A program made the position numbers and the translations under genes. The notes beneath the pieces were generated by a model, which worked only from the letters and a program-made list of their open reading frames with translations, had not been told where the DNA came from and searched no databases. From Paenibacillus cremeus (lineage in GTDB: Bacteria; Bacillota; Bacilli; Paenibacillales; NBRC-103111), in contig NZ_VNJI01000001.1 of NCBI RefSeq assembly GCF_007786445.1, positions 343,450 through 407,449 of the forward strand: a DNA stretch of 64,000 bases. The letters run 5' to 3'. Positions 1 through 6,932 of the stretch are shown piece after piece. Within the stretch, counting starts at the first letter, position 1. Every line of letters begins with the position of its first letter.

Positions 1-2
1 TC

Positions 3-383
3 GTGCCGCTGCTATTGTATACGCTGACCGTAACGCTGATGGGCATGGTGGTCGGCTGGACGGCGGCGGATCCGTCGAAGGTGGCGCTGCGCACGTACGC
101 GATTGTGTATCCTTCGTTCATGCTGTCGGGTGTGCAGGTGGCGACGATTATTTTTCCAGGGCCGATTCAGGCGGTGAGTCACGTGCTTCCGCTGACCTGG
201 CTGTTCAAGTTTATCCGGGGCATGGGCTACCGGGGCGGTAAGCTTGCTTATTTTGCTCAAGAGCTGGGCGTGTTTGTGCTTATGATCGGGGTGCTGTCGC
301 TGCTGGTCGGCGGGATGATGCTATGGGAGACACGTCGTGCGAAGGTGAAGCTGAATTCAAAAATGGGAGAGATGGCAGCATGA
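3..383 (+). CDS. ABC-2 type transporter permease, C-terminal part (cut by window edge)
   Basis: The window opens inside this gene, so only the last 126 or so residues are visible and the true start lies upstream. The visible part has about four hydrophobic segments and ends in a short basic tail (WETRRAKVK), as at the C-terminus of ABC-2 exporter permeases; the stretch FPGPIQAVSHVLPLTW before the last helices also fits that family. It would form the membrane channel of an ATP-driven exporter. Its stop codon overlaps the next start (ATGA), so the two genes are translationally coupled. The family call rests on hydropathy and motif feel; the substrate is unknown. Confidence 0.65.
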   Translation: MPLLLYTLTVTLMGMVVGWTAADPSKVALRTYAIVYPSFMLSGVQVATIIFPGPIQAVSHVLPLTWLFKFIRGMGYRGGKLAYFAQELGVFVLMIGVLSLLVGGMMLWETRRAKVKLNSKMGEMAA

Positions 384-2227
384 GAGGTTATAGCAGCATG
401 AAGCATATGGGGAGAGCGGCGCTGGCCGTTGTGTTGTCTGCGGTGCTGGTTGTAGGGGGCAATGCACTGCCAGGGCGGGCATTGGCGGCAGAGGATGCTG
501 CAGGAGCGGCGGTGGTTGCGCAGGTACCATCGGCGAAAAGCTATGCGCTGACCGACAAGCTGCAGGTCGAGGTCAAGAGCCTGCTGAATGAGACGACGAG
601 CGATTGCACGCGTATCGGCATTGTGGTTCGGCTCCGCAGCAGTGCCGCTAAGGTGGCGAAGCTTCCGGATCTTGATGTCCGGGTGAAAACGGCGGACGGC
701 TACGAGTATCCGCTGCAGGCGAGCGTATTCAACGCGCATGCCATTCGTCCGCAAACGACGGAGGAGCTCAGCTACATGGTGACCGTGGATCGACGCGATC
801 CGATCGAGCTGACGGAGCTGACTTGGGTCGATGTCGATTGGTACAGCTATCCGAAGCAGGAGACGGTCCAGCTGGCGATGCCGATTGACGGCGCGGGCTG
901 GACGGGGCCGCTCTCGAACTTTGCTGACGGCGCGGCAGCGGAGCTGGCTTGGGGACAGTCGTTCTCGCTGGCGGCTCCCTTGGAATCGCAGCTGACGTAT
1001 ACGCCGGTTGCAGTCAGCAAGGACAATACCCCGCAGGGACCGGTCACGACGGTGCAGCTGCGGGTCGAGAATCCTTCGGCCACGAAGAAGGAGGCGCTTC
1101 CTGATTTTGTGCTGGACGGGAAAGCTGCGGCTGCGTCGGCTGGTGGGCCAGACCGCTCGGTGTTCAGCGGCAAGCGGGTGGAGCAAGGCCCGATTGTGCT
1201 GGAGCCGAAGGAGAAGCGGTACATCCATTTTGTCATTCCGACGGAAAAGGATACGGTGCTGAGCGCTGTGAACGTGCTGACGCCGGAGACGTTCCGCCAA
1301 ATGGATGCCAAAGGCAATGTGACAGCCTCCTCCTATACGGTGGGTCGATTCCACATCGTGCTGCCAGCTGCGGCGGGAGGCATCGCGGCTGCGGAGTTTG
1401 CAGCAGCGAAGCTCTACGCTGCGGGAGAGCCGTTCGCGTTCGACCGCTTGTCTGACGCGATTGATCCGAGCATGGACATTTCACTAGCCGAGCTGCATCG
1501 GCATGAGAATGAGGGCGAAGGCTATCAGACGGTGATCGCCAAGCTCACGCTGAGCAACAAGGGCGATCTGCCGGTGCCGCTGCCGGCATTCCAGACGAAG
1601 CTGCTCACGGCGCAGGGCTTGACCTATTCCGGCAGCCGTCAAGCCGGCACGGTCAGTGAAATTATGCCGAAGACGAACTATGTCGTCAGCTATGCTTTCA
1701 ACGTACCGACCGGAAGCGAGGATTCGTCATATGTGCTGAAATTGACGGATGCCAAAACCGCGGCACCTGCTGTCACCACGATTGGAGCCTACAAGCTGGA
1801 GCTGCAATCGGCGGATTCAGATTCGGTTTTGAATTTGAAGCGGATGGATTTTTATCCGTTTACGGTGAACCTGACCGACTGGGCGATCAGCGGCCGCACG
1901 AACATGCCGTCGTCGCTTGCGCCGGGGCCGATCACCTATTCCTATCGTCTGATGCTGTCGATGGATATTGAGCGGGATGAGCGGGTAATGGTGGATCAGA
2001 ACTTCTCCAAAATGCAGCTGGAGCTCGTCGATCCGACCGGCAAGCAGGTGTCGGTGCGTACGATTTCGTTTACCGGGGTGAACCGGCTGATCAGCGGCAA
2101 GCAGTACATCACCTTCGACAATCTGAAGACGGATGAGCAGCTGTACCCGTTGTCTGTGAACATCTATGAAACGATCACGACGGCAACCGGCGAAGCGAAG
2201 CGCTTGGTCGGCGTGCTGCAGCAGTAA
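380..2227 (+). CDS. secreted protein of unknown function linked to an ABC-2 exporter
   Basis: A 615-residue protein. I chose the ATG at 380, which overlaps the upstream stop codon and follows a GGGAGAG ribosome site; a second ATG at 401 is possible. The N-terminus is a signal peptide: basic start, hydrophobic run, then an ALA cleavage site near residue 38. The mature part has no membrane segment and looks beta-rich. It seems to contain several similar domains of about 120-150 residues (phrases of the type 'VKSLLNETTS', 'VRLRSSAAKVAKLPD' and 'KLTLSNKGDLPVPLP' recur), suggesting tandem immunoglobulin-like folds. I do not recognise the family. Coupling to the permease suggests it works with that exporter at the cell surface. 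A terminator follows directly. Confidence 0.6.
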   Translation: MRGYSSMKHMGRAALAVVLSAVLVVGGNALPGRALAAEDAAGAAVVAQVPSAKSYALTDKLQVEVKSLLNETTSDCTRIGIVVRLRSSAAKVAKLPDLDVRVKTADGYEYPLQASVFNAHAIRPQTTEELSYMVTVDRRDPIELTELTWVDVDWYSYPKQETVQLAMPIDGAGWTGPLSNFADGAAAELAWGQSFSLAAPLESQLTYTPVAVSKDNTPQGPVTTVQLRVENPSATKKEALPDFVLDGKAAAASAGGPDRSVFSGKRVEQGPIVLEPKEKRYIHFVIPTEKDTVLSAVNVLTPETFRQMDAKGNVTASSYTVGRFHIVLPAAAGGIAAAEFAAAKLYAAGEPFAFDRLSDAIDPSMDISLAELHRHENEGEGYQTVIAKLTLSNKGDLPVPLPAFQTKLLTAQGLTYSGSRQAGTVSEIMPKTNYVVSYAFNVPTGSEDSSYVLKLTDAKTAAPAVTTIGAYKLELQSADSDSVLNLKRMDFYPFTVNLTDWAISGRTNMPSSLAPGPITYSYRLMLSMDIERDERVMVDQNFSKMQLELVDPTGKQVSVRTISFTGVNRLISGKQYITFDNLKTDEQLYPLSVNIYETITTATGEAKRLVGVLQQ

Positions 2228-2230
2228 TGA

Positions 2231-2274
2231 AAAAATCCGCTCGGTGGCTTAGTGGCCATCGGGCGGATTTTTTT
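2231..2274. terminator. bidirectional rho-independent terminator
   Basis: An imperfect hairpin has outer arms AAAAATCCGC (2231-2240) and GCGGATTTTT (2263-2272), followed by Ts. It lies between two convergent genes and can serve both. Confidence 0.85.
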
Positions 2275-2295
2275 GGTTGCTGTTGGGAGGGGCCG

Positions 2296-3192
2296 CTAAC
2301 GATTGGTTCGGCTGCCTGGGACGACAACCATTGGATTGATCCAAAAGGGTGAGCCTTTGCGTTGGGCTGTTACTGCTGCTGTCTTTTTGGCGGTCCGATT
2401 GACCGTTGGATTGGTGCTGCGAGGCTTGCCGGTGGCGGAGAAGGTTCGATTTTGCTGCTGCGTATTCCACTCGGTGGGAACTGGTTTCGCTGAGCGGTTG
2501 GCCTGTTGCATCGGCTGCTTGTGCTGCTTCGGTTGCTCTGCAAACCCTTGGGACACATGCTGCGGTCCATGCGATTTATCCCCAGTGAAATACAACATCC
2601 GGGTGACCTGATTATACTCAAGCCAGTGGCTGTCGCTGCTGTTTAAGCCCAGCTTGGCTGCGGCTTGCGAAGGGAGCACGAAGTCCTCATCGAGCTCGTT
2701 TTCCGGTACGACCAATCGGAGCTTGAGCGTGGTCGGACCTTTTTTGATTCGGAGCTGGGAAGGAGGGTTTTCTGTTCCTCCCAGCATGCTAAGCAGCGAG
2801 TAGCCGATGACGACGCGGTTTTGCCGGTTTTGAGAGCGTTCGATGGTGATCGGGACGTTCACGCGGCTAGTTGGCATCGAGTTGAACATCAGCTGTGCGC
2901 TTTCCTCGTCATAGGTCAATCTGTAGCGGGAGCCGTGCTTTAATCCCAGTTTTTTGGCCGTTTCGGGATTCAGCTCCATGTAGTGGAAGGCGCATTCGTC
3001 GGCTTTTTCCCGAACAATGGTGATTTGGGGCAGCTCTATGCCGCCGCGCATCAGCGTCACCTCATCCCCTGGCTGCAGGATATGCAGATCGTGGGGAAAG
3101 CCATTATAGCAATCTGTTACCAGCACGATCTCCGATGCGCTCACGCTTTTACTTACCCAAAGATCCAAAATTCCTCTTGCCACCGGTTCCAC
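2296..3192 (-). CDS. hypothetical protein with two copies of an AbrB/double-psi-like domain
   Basis: A 298-residue soluble protein, GTG start, with a purine-rich ribosome site (GAGGGA) just upstream. Residues about 20-105 and 110-205 are two copies of one domain: each ends in a matching phrase, 'NPETAKKLGLKHGSRYRLTY' and 'PSQAAAKLGLNSSDSHWLEY'. That phrase recalls the LP-x-x-x-x-x-KLGLK-x-GD motif of small beta-barrel DNA-binding folds (AbrB/SpoVT) or double-psi barrels; this is an impression, not a firm assignment. Residues about 205-298 are polar, Q/N-rich and basic, so probably disordered and possibly nucleic-acid binding. It is transcribed alone, convergent with the gene before it. Confidence 0.6.
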   Translation of the reverse strand: MEPVARGILDLWVSKSVSASEIVLVTDCYNGFPHDLHILQPGDEVTLMRGGIELPQITIVREKADECAFHYMELNPETAKKLGLKHGSRYRLTYDEESAQLMFNSMPTSRVNVPITIERSQNRQNRVVIGYSLLSMLGGTENPPSQLRIKKGPTTLKLRLVVPENELDEDFVLPSQAAAKLGLNSSDSHWLEYNQVTRMLYFTGDKSHGPQHVSQGFAEQPKQHKQPMQQANRSAKPVPTEWNTQQQNRTFSATGKPRSTNPTVNRTAKKTAAVTAQRKGSPFWINPMVVVPGSRTNR

Positions 3193-3403
3193 TCCCTCTT
3201 CTTTATGTTCTATCTCAGTTCACGACACTCTTCCGTGCTACAGGGTATGTTAGGAACCCGGCTGCCGTCTGTATCGTTGTCCATGGTGAAATGTCACGAA
3301 TCGGCTGGACTATACCGAGCAAGGGCTAAATGTGCTACGATAGGCTGAAGTGCTGTTTTTGTCGATTATTGCCTGGGAAATGAGTCAAGGGAGGGGATGC
3401 TGG

Positions 3404-4273
3404 ATGCGGTGGCTGCCTGTAGTGCTTTTGATTACAGCTACTTTTTTGATGGGATCATCGTTCGTGATTGGAAAAATGGGACTGGCCTACGCGCCTCCGC
3501 TTATGCTGACTGCGTACCGGTTTTTGATCGGCGGGGGCTTGCTGCTGGCGGTCGTGCTGTGGAAAATGAAGCGTTGGCCCTCGTTTGCCACGGTCTGGCG
3601 AGCGGCCGTGATCGGGGCTTTTCAGACGACGGGGGTGATGGCTTGTATTTTCATCTCCATGAAGACGATCAGCGCGGGGGAAAGCTCGATTTTGACGTTT
3701 ACGAATCCGATCTTTGTGCTTGTGCTCTCTAGTTTGCTTTTGAAGGAGAGGTACCGGCTGCGGCAATGGTTCGGTGTGCTGCTAGGATTGCTCGGAGTGA
3801 GCTTCGTACTTAGCGCGGAGCTGAGTTTTAATTATGGCATGTGGATCGGCCTGCTTTCCGGCATCCTATGGTCGTTCGCAACGCTGCTGGTGAAGCGGTG
3901 GGCTGGGCATTTTACCGTGTGGCTGCTGTCGGGGCTGCAAATGACGTTCGGCGGCTTGCTGCTTTGGGGGCTCTCGATCCTTAGCGAGCACGAGCCGGGG
4001 CAGTGGAACGCGGTTAGTATCTCGATTTTGCTCTGGCTGGCGATTCCGGGCTCGATTGTTCAGTTCGGGCTCTGGTACATGCTGCTGTCACGGATGGAGC
4101 CGTCGCGGGCGTCGTCGTTTCTGTTTTTGGCACCGGTGTTCGGTGTGCTGACTGGAGCTTGGTGGCTGCACGAGCCGCTTGGAGTGGGCAAGCTGGTGGG
4201 TGGGCTGATGGTGTTTGCGGGCATTTTTTTGGCGAATTTCAAAGGCGGCGTGGAGCGGGCGGGCGCGGAATGA
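3404..4273 (+). CDS. EamA/DMT-family transporter
   Basis: A 289-residue integral membrane protein with about ten hydrophobic segments arranged as two similar halves, the mark of the drug/metabolite transporter (EamA) family, whose members export or import small metabolites. The phrase 'LTFTNPIFVLVLSSLLLKER' at the end of the first half is typical. I chose the ATG at 3404 because a GGGAGGGG ribosome site ends 7 bases before it; an in-frame ATG at 3380 has no such site. The substrate cannot be told from sequence. The gene stands alone and ends in a strong terminator shared with the convergent etfA. Confidence 0.85.
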   Translation: MRWLPVVLLITATFLMGSSFVIGKMGLAYAPPLMLTAYRFLIGGGLLLAVVLWKMKRWPSFATVWRAAVIGAFQTTGVMACIFISMKTISAGESSILTFTNPIFVLVLSSLLLKERYRLRQWFGVLLGLLGVSFVLSAELSFNYGMWIGLLSGILWSFATLLVKRWAGHFTVWLLSGLQMTFGGLLLWGLSILSEHEPGQWNAVSISILLWLAIPGSIVQFGLWYMLLSRMEPSRASSFLFLAPVFGVLTGAWWLHEPLGVGKLVGGLMVFAGIFLANFKGGVERAGAE

Positions 4274-4280
4274 TGTAAGA

Positions 4281-4322
4281 AACCCTGAGTATACCGGTTA
4301 CCGGTTGTACTCAGGGTTTTTG
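4281..4322. terminator. bidirectional terminator between eamA-like gene and etfA
   Basis: Stem AACCCTGAGT (4281-4290) pairs with ACTCAGGGTT (4309-4318), with further pairing of ACCGG/CCGGT inside and a T run after it. It separates convergent genes. Confidence 0.85.
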
Positions 4323-4347
4323 GATTTGCGTTTGCCGCTGGGCTAGG

Positions 4348-5364
4348 TTACCCGAGCGCTTTTTTGAACTCCTCGGTCAGCAGGGGTACGACCTCGAACA
4401 GGTCGCCGACGATGCCGTAGTCTGCCACCTGAAAAATTGGCGCGTCCGGGTCCTTGTTGATCGCGACGATGACGCGCGACTGGCTCATCCCCGCCAGATG
4501 CTGGATGGCGCCGCTGATGCCGCAGGCGATGTAGAGCTCCGGCGTCACGACCTTGCCGGTCTGGCCGATCTGCAGCGCGTAGTCGCAATAGCCGGCGTCG
4601 CAGGCGCCGCGGGAAGCGCCGATAGCTGCGCCCAGCACCTCAGCGAGCTGCTCGAGGGGCTGAAAGCCCTCGGCGCTTTTGACACCGCGGCCGCCGGAGA
4701 CGATGATTTTGGCTTCCGTCAGGTCGACCTTGCCGGACGTTTTGCGCACGACATCCTTCACCACGGTGCGGAGCGAGGGGGCGGGCGTGAAGTCGATGGA
4801 GACGACGGAAGGCGTAGGCGCGTCCGGCTGCTGCGGCTCCACCGGTTCGGCGGGCGGGAGGTTGTTCGGACGAATGGTGACGACCACCGGCTCGGCTGCC
4901 GCTGTCCCGGCGGTGAAGTGAAGGGTTTCAAACGCTTTGCCGGCATAGATCGGACGCGTGAAGCGGATATCGCCGCCGCCGTTGTCGCTGTGCTCGATGG
5001 CTATGATGTCGGAGATTTGCCCGGCATTCAGGTGTGCGGCCAGCATCGGAGCGAGGTCGCGGCCGATCGCTGTGTGCCCCAGCAGCACCGCGCGGGGCTG
5101 CAGCTCTTGCAGCAGCGGCTTCAGCGCGGTGAAGTACGCCTCGGGGTTGTAATGCTCCAGCTCGGCGTGATCGACGAGCTGGATGCTTTGGCAGCCGTAG
5201 GGAGCGAGAGCCTCGCCCAGCCAGCCGATGTGCTGGCCTAAGGCGGCGACGCAGACGGCATCGCCTTCGTTTTTGATGCGCTGCGCCGCATGCAGCGCCT
5301 CTAGCGTGACCTGCCGCAGCGCGCCGCCTCGCTGCTCGGCGATCACGAGTATCGCTTTGCTCAT
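4348..5364 (-). CDS. etfA: electron transfer flavoprotein alpha subunit
   Basis: A 338-residue protein of normal length for EtfA. The C-terminal FAD-binding domain is clear: 'SGGRGVKS', '[18 protein letters not shown]', '[12 protein letters not shown]' and '[18 protein letters not shown]'. With EtfB it forms the soluble heterodimer that takes electrons from acyl-CoA dehydrogenase (FadE here) and passes them to a membrane oxidoreductase such as FadF. The start at 5364 is fixed by an AGGAGGT site (complement of 5374-5380). The reading frame stays open upstream through a repeat array, but that extension (LQSGFSAFLALPGPSSTL repeated) is not part of EtfA. The gene is co-oriented with etfB but separated from it by 526 bases filled with 51-bp repeats, which is unusual for this gene pair. 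Confidence 0.95.
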   Translation of the reverse strand: MSKAILVIAEQRGGALRQVTLEALHAAQRIKNEGDAVCVAALGQHIGWLGEALAPYGCQSIQLVDHAELEHYNPEAYFTALKPLLQELQPRAVLLGHTAIGRDLAPMLAAHLNAGQISDIIAIEHSDNGGGDIRFTRPIYAGKAFETLHFTAGTAAAEPVVVTIRPNNLPPAEPVEPQQPDAPTPSVVSIDFTPAPSLRTVVKDVVRKTSGKVDLTEAKIIVSGGRGVKSAEGFQPLEQLAEVLGAAIGASRGACDAGYCDYALQIGQTGKVVTPELYIACGISGAIQHLAGMSQSRVIVAINKDPDAPIFQVADYGIVGDLFEVVPLLTEEFKKALG

Positions 5365-5394
5365 GGTGCGTGTACCTCCTTTTTGTTGAGTGGT

Positions 5395-5885
5395 GAGGGA
5401 GAGAAAAGCGGCGGAAAAGCCGCTTTGGAGCGTGCTCGAAGGGCCCGGGAGAGCGAATAAAGCGGAAAAGTCGCTTTGGAGCGTGCTCGAAGGGCCCGGG
5501 AGAGCGAGAAAAGCGGAAAAGCCGCTTTGGAGCGTGCTCGAAGGGCCCGGGAGAGCGAGTAAAGCGGAGAAGCCGCTTAGGAGCGTGCTCGAGGGGCCCG
5601 GGAGAGCGAGAAAAGCGGAAAAGCCGCTTTGGAGCGTGACCGAAGGGCCCGGGAGAGCGAGAAAAGCGGAAAAGCCGCTTTGGAGCGTGCTCGAAGGGCC
5701 CGGGAGAGCGAGTAAAGCGGAAAAGCCGCTTTGGAGCGTGCTCGAAGGGCCCTGGAGAGCGAGTAAAGCGGAAAAGCCGCTTTGGAGCGTGCTCGAGGGG
5801 TCCTGGAGAGCGAGAAAAGCGGAAAAGCCGCTTTGGAGCGTGACCGAAGGGCCCGGGAGAGCGAGAAAAGCGGAAAAGCCGCTTT
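5395..5885. repeat. 51-bp tandem repeat array 1, between etfB and etfA
   Basis: About nine full units plus partial ends, each 51 bp. Every unit carries AAAGCGG, five loop bases (mostly AAAAG) and CCGCTTT, then GGAGCGTGCTCGAAGGGCC, then CGGGAGAGCGAG. Units differ at a few positions (GTGAC for GTGCT, TCC for GCC, one TCGCTTT, one CCGCTTA). The array starts 5 bases after the etfB stop codon (in etf transcription order) and ends just before the etfA ribosome site, so it fills the gap. Because 51 is a multiple of three, the array is open in a frame on both strands (17-residue repeats), but no start signal supports translation. It is related to the arrays at 11577 and 22116. Confidence 0.9.
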
Positions 5886-5890
5886 GCCGG

Positions 5891-6667
5891 CTACAGCACC
5901 TTCGCCTCCGTGCGCAGCAGGTGCACGAGCTGCGCCGCCTGCGCCTGCGGGTCGCCCGCAAGCCGCTTGCCGGCCCCACGGGCGGAGGGCAGCGCGAGGC
6001 TGAGCCGCTCGGTTCGGGCTGCGACGGCCTCCACCGTCAGCCCAAGGTCTTGCAGCGAAAGCCGGTGAAACGGCTTTTTCTTCGCTTTCATAATGCCGGG
6101 CAGCGACGGGTACCGCGGCTCGTTCAGGCCCTGCTGCGCGGTGAACACCGCTGGCAGCGTGACCTCCAGCGTCTCCGCATCGCCCTCGGCGTCGCGGAGC
6201 ACGACGGCGACCCCCGCCGCCGAGTCGATGTCGAGCTGCGTGATCGAGGAGACGTGCGGGAGGCCGAGCAGCCCCGCGACTCGGATCGCCGTCTGCCCGG
6301 CGCCTTGGTCGACGGAAAATAAGCCGCCGAGGATCACGTCCGCCTTCGGCAGCCGGCCAAGGGCGGCGGCGATCATCAGCGAGATGCCGCGGCTGTCCGT
6401 CAGCGTGCCTTCGCCGCTGATCAGCACCGCCTCGTCGGCGCCCATGGCCAGTGCCGTGCGAAGCGCCTCGGCGGCGCGCTCGGGGCCGACGCTGACGACG
6501 GTTACGGTGCCGCCGTGGCGCTCTTTTTGCCGGATCGCCTCTTCCACCGCATACTCATCATACGGGTTAATGATAAATTTGACGCCGTCCTCCGACACTT
6601 GCCCGCCGTGTACAGCGACTTTTTCCTCGGTATCGAACGTTTGCTTCAGCAGGACCACGATGTGCAT
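5891..6667 (-). CDS. etfB: electron transfer flavoprotein beta subunit
   Basis: A 258-residue EtfB of normal length. It begins 'MHIVVLLKQTFDTEEKV' and contains 'NPYDEYAVEEAIR' and 'VILGGLFSVDQGAGQTA', the AMP-binding signature region of the family. It pairs with EtfA to carry electrons from acyl-CoA dehydrogenation. An AAAGGAG ribosome site precedes the ATG. It is the first gene of an etfB-etfA unit that diverges from fadF; the 265-base gap between them holds a cre-like site and an inverted repeat. The stop codon is followed almost at once by repeat array 1. Confidence 0.95.
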   Translation of the reverse strand: MHIVVLLKQTFDTEEKVAVHGGQVSEDGVKFIINPYDEYAVEEAIRQKERHGGTVTVVSVGPERAAEALRTALAMGADEAVLISGEGTLTDSRGISLMIAAALGRLPKADVILGGLFSVDQGAGQTAIRVAGLLGLPHVSSITQLDIDSAAGVAVVLRDAEGDAETLEVTLPAVFTAQQGLNEPRYPSLPGIMKAKKKPFHRLSLQDLGLTVEAVAARTERLSLALPSARGAGKRLAGDPQAQAAQLVHLLRTEAKVL

Positions 6668-6717
6668 ACCACTCGCTCCTTTCCTTAATGCCCACTACTA
6701 CAAGTCTATTGGAAACC

Positions 6718-6757
6718 GTCCATGAAAAATGACTCGGAATTTGAGACAGTCATGGAC
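6718..6757. promoter_or_regulatory. inverted repeat, candidate operator between etfB and fadF
   Basis: GTCCATGA (6718-6725) and TCATGGAC (6750-6757) are perfect 8-bp arms with centres 32 bp apart. The right arm overlaps a smaller palindrome, AGTCATGGACT (6749-6759). A weak -35/-10 pair for fadF (TGGACT, TATAAA near 6777) starts inside it, so a repressor bound here could shut the promoter. It does not match the Bacillus FadR site as I know it; the regulator is unknown. Confidence 0.4.
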
Positions 6758-6795
6758 TGCGAATTTCGCTCATAAGTATAAAAGTACATACCAAA

Positions 6796-6809
6796 TGTAA
6801 ACGCTTTCG
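6796..6809 (+). promoter_or_regulatory. CcpA-type cre site upstream of fadF
   Basis: TGTAAACGCTTTCG matches the cre consensus TGWAARCGYTWNCW at 13 of 14 positions (the last base differs). It lies in the divergent etfB/fadF region about 125 bases before fadF and would make fatty-acid oxidation subject to glucose repression, as is known for fad genes in Bacillus. Inferred from sequence only. Confidence 0.6.
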
Positions 6810-6932
6810 GACAAACCTTCCCTTTCCGTCGGTACTGTTGCTTCACACAAGTGATGAGTTCAGAGGTGAGCAGAGCCAGGGCAGCGCAGCAGAGAGCAGC
6901 ACTTCAGCTTCAGCGAAAGGACGGAGGCGCGG

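Noticed and set aside
5395..5885. CRISPR array
   Set aside because: Units are joined head-to-tail with no unique spacers, are 51 bp throughout, and no cas genes are near. The same holds for 11577-11945 and 22116-22400.
5365..5979. N-terminal repeat extension of EtfA
   Set aside because: EtfA has a good start with AGGAGGT at 5364 and normal length; the extension has no family match.
5390..6322. Long repeat-containing protein (KAEKPLWSVLEGPGRA repeats)
   Set aside because: The frame is open only because 51 is divisible by three; it runs antisense through etfB and has no ribosome site.
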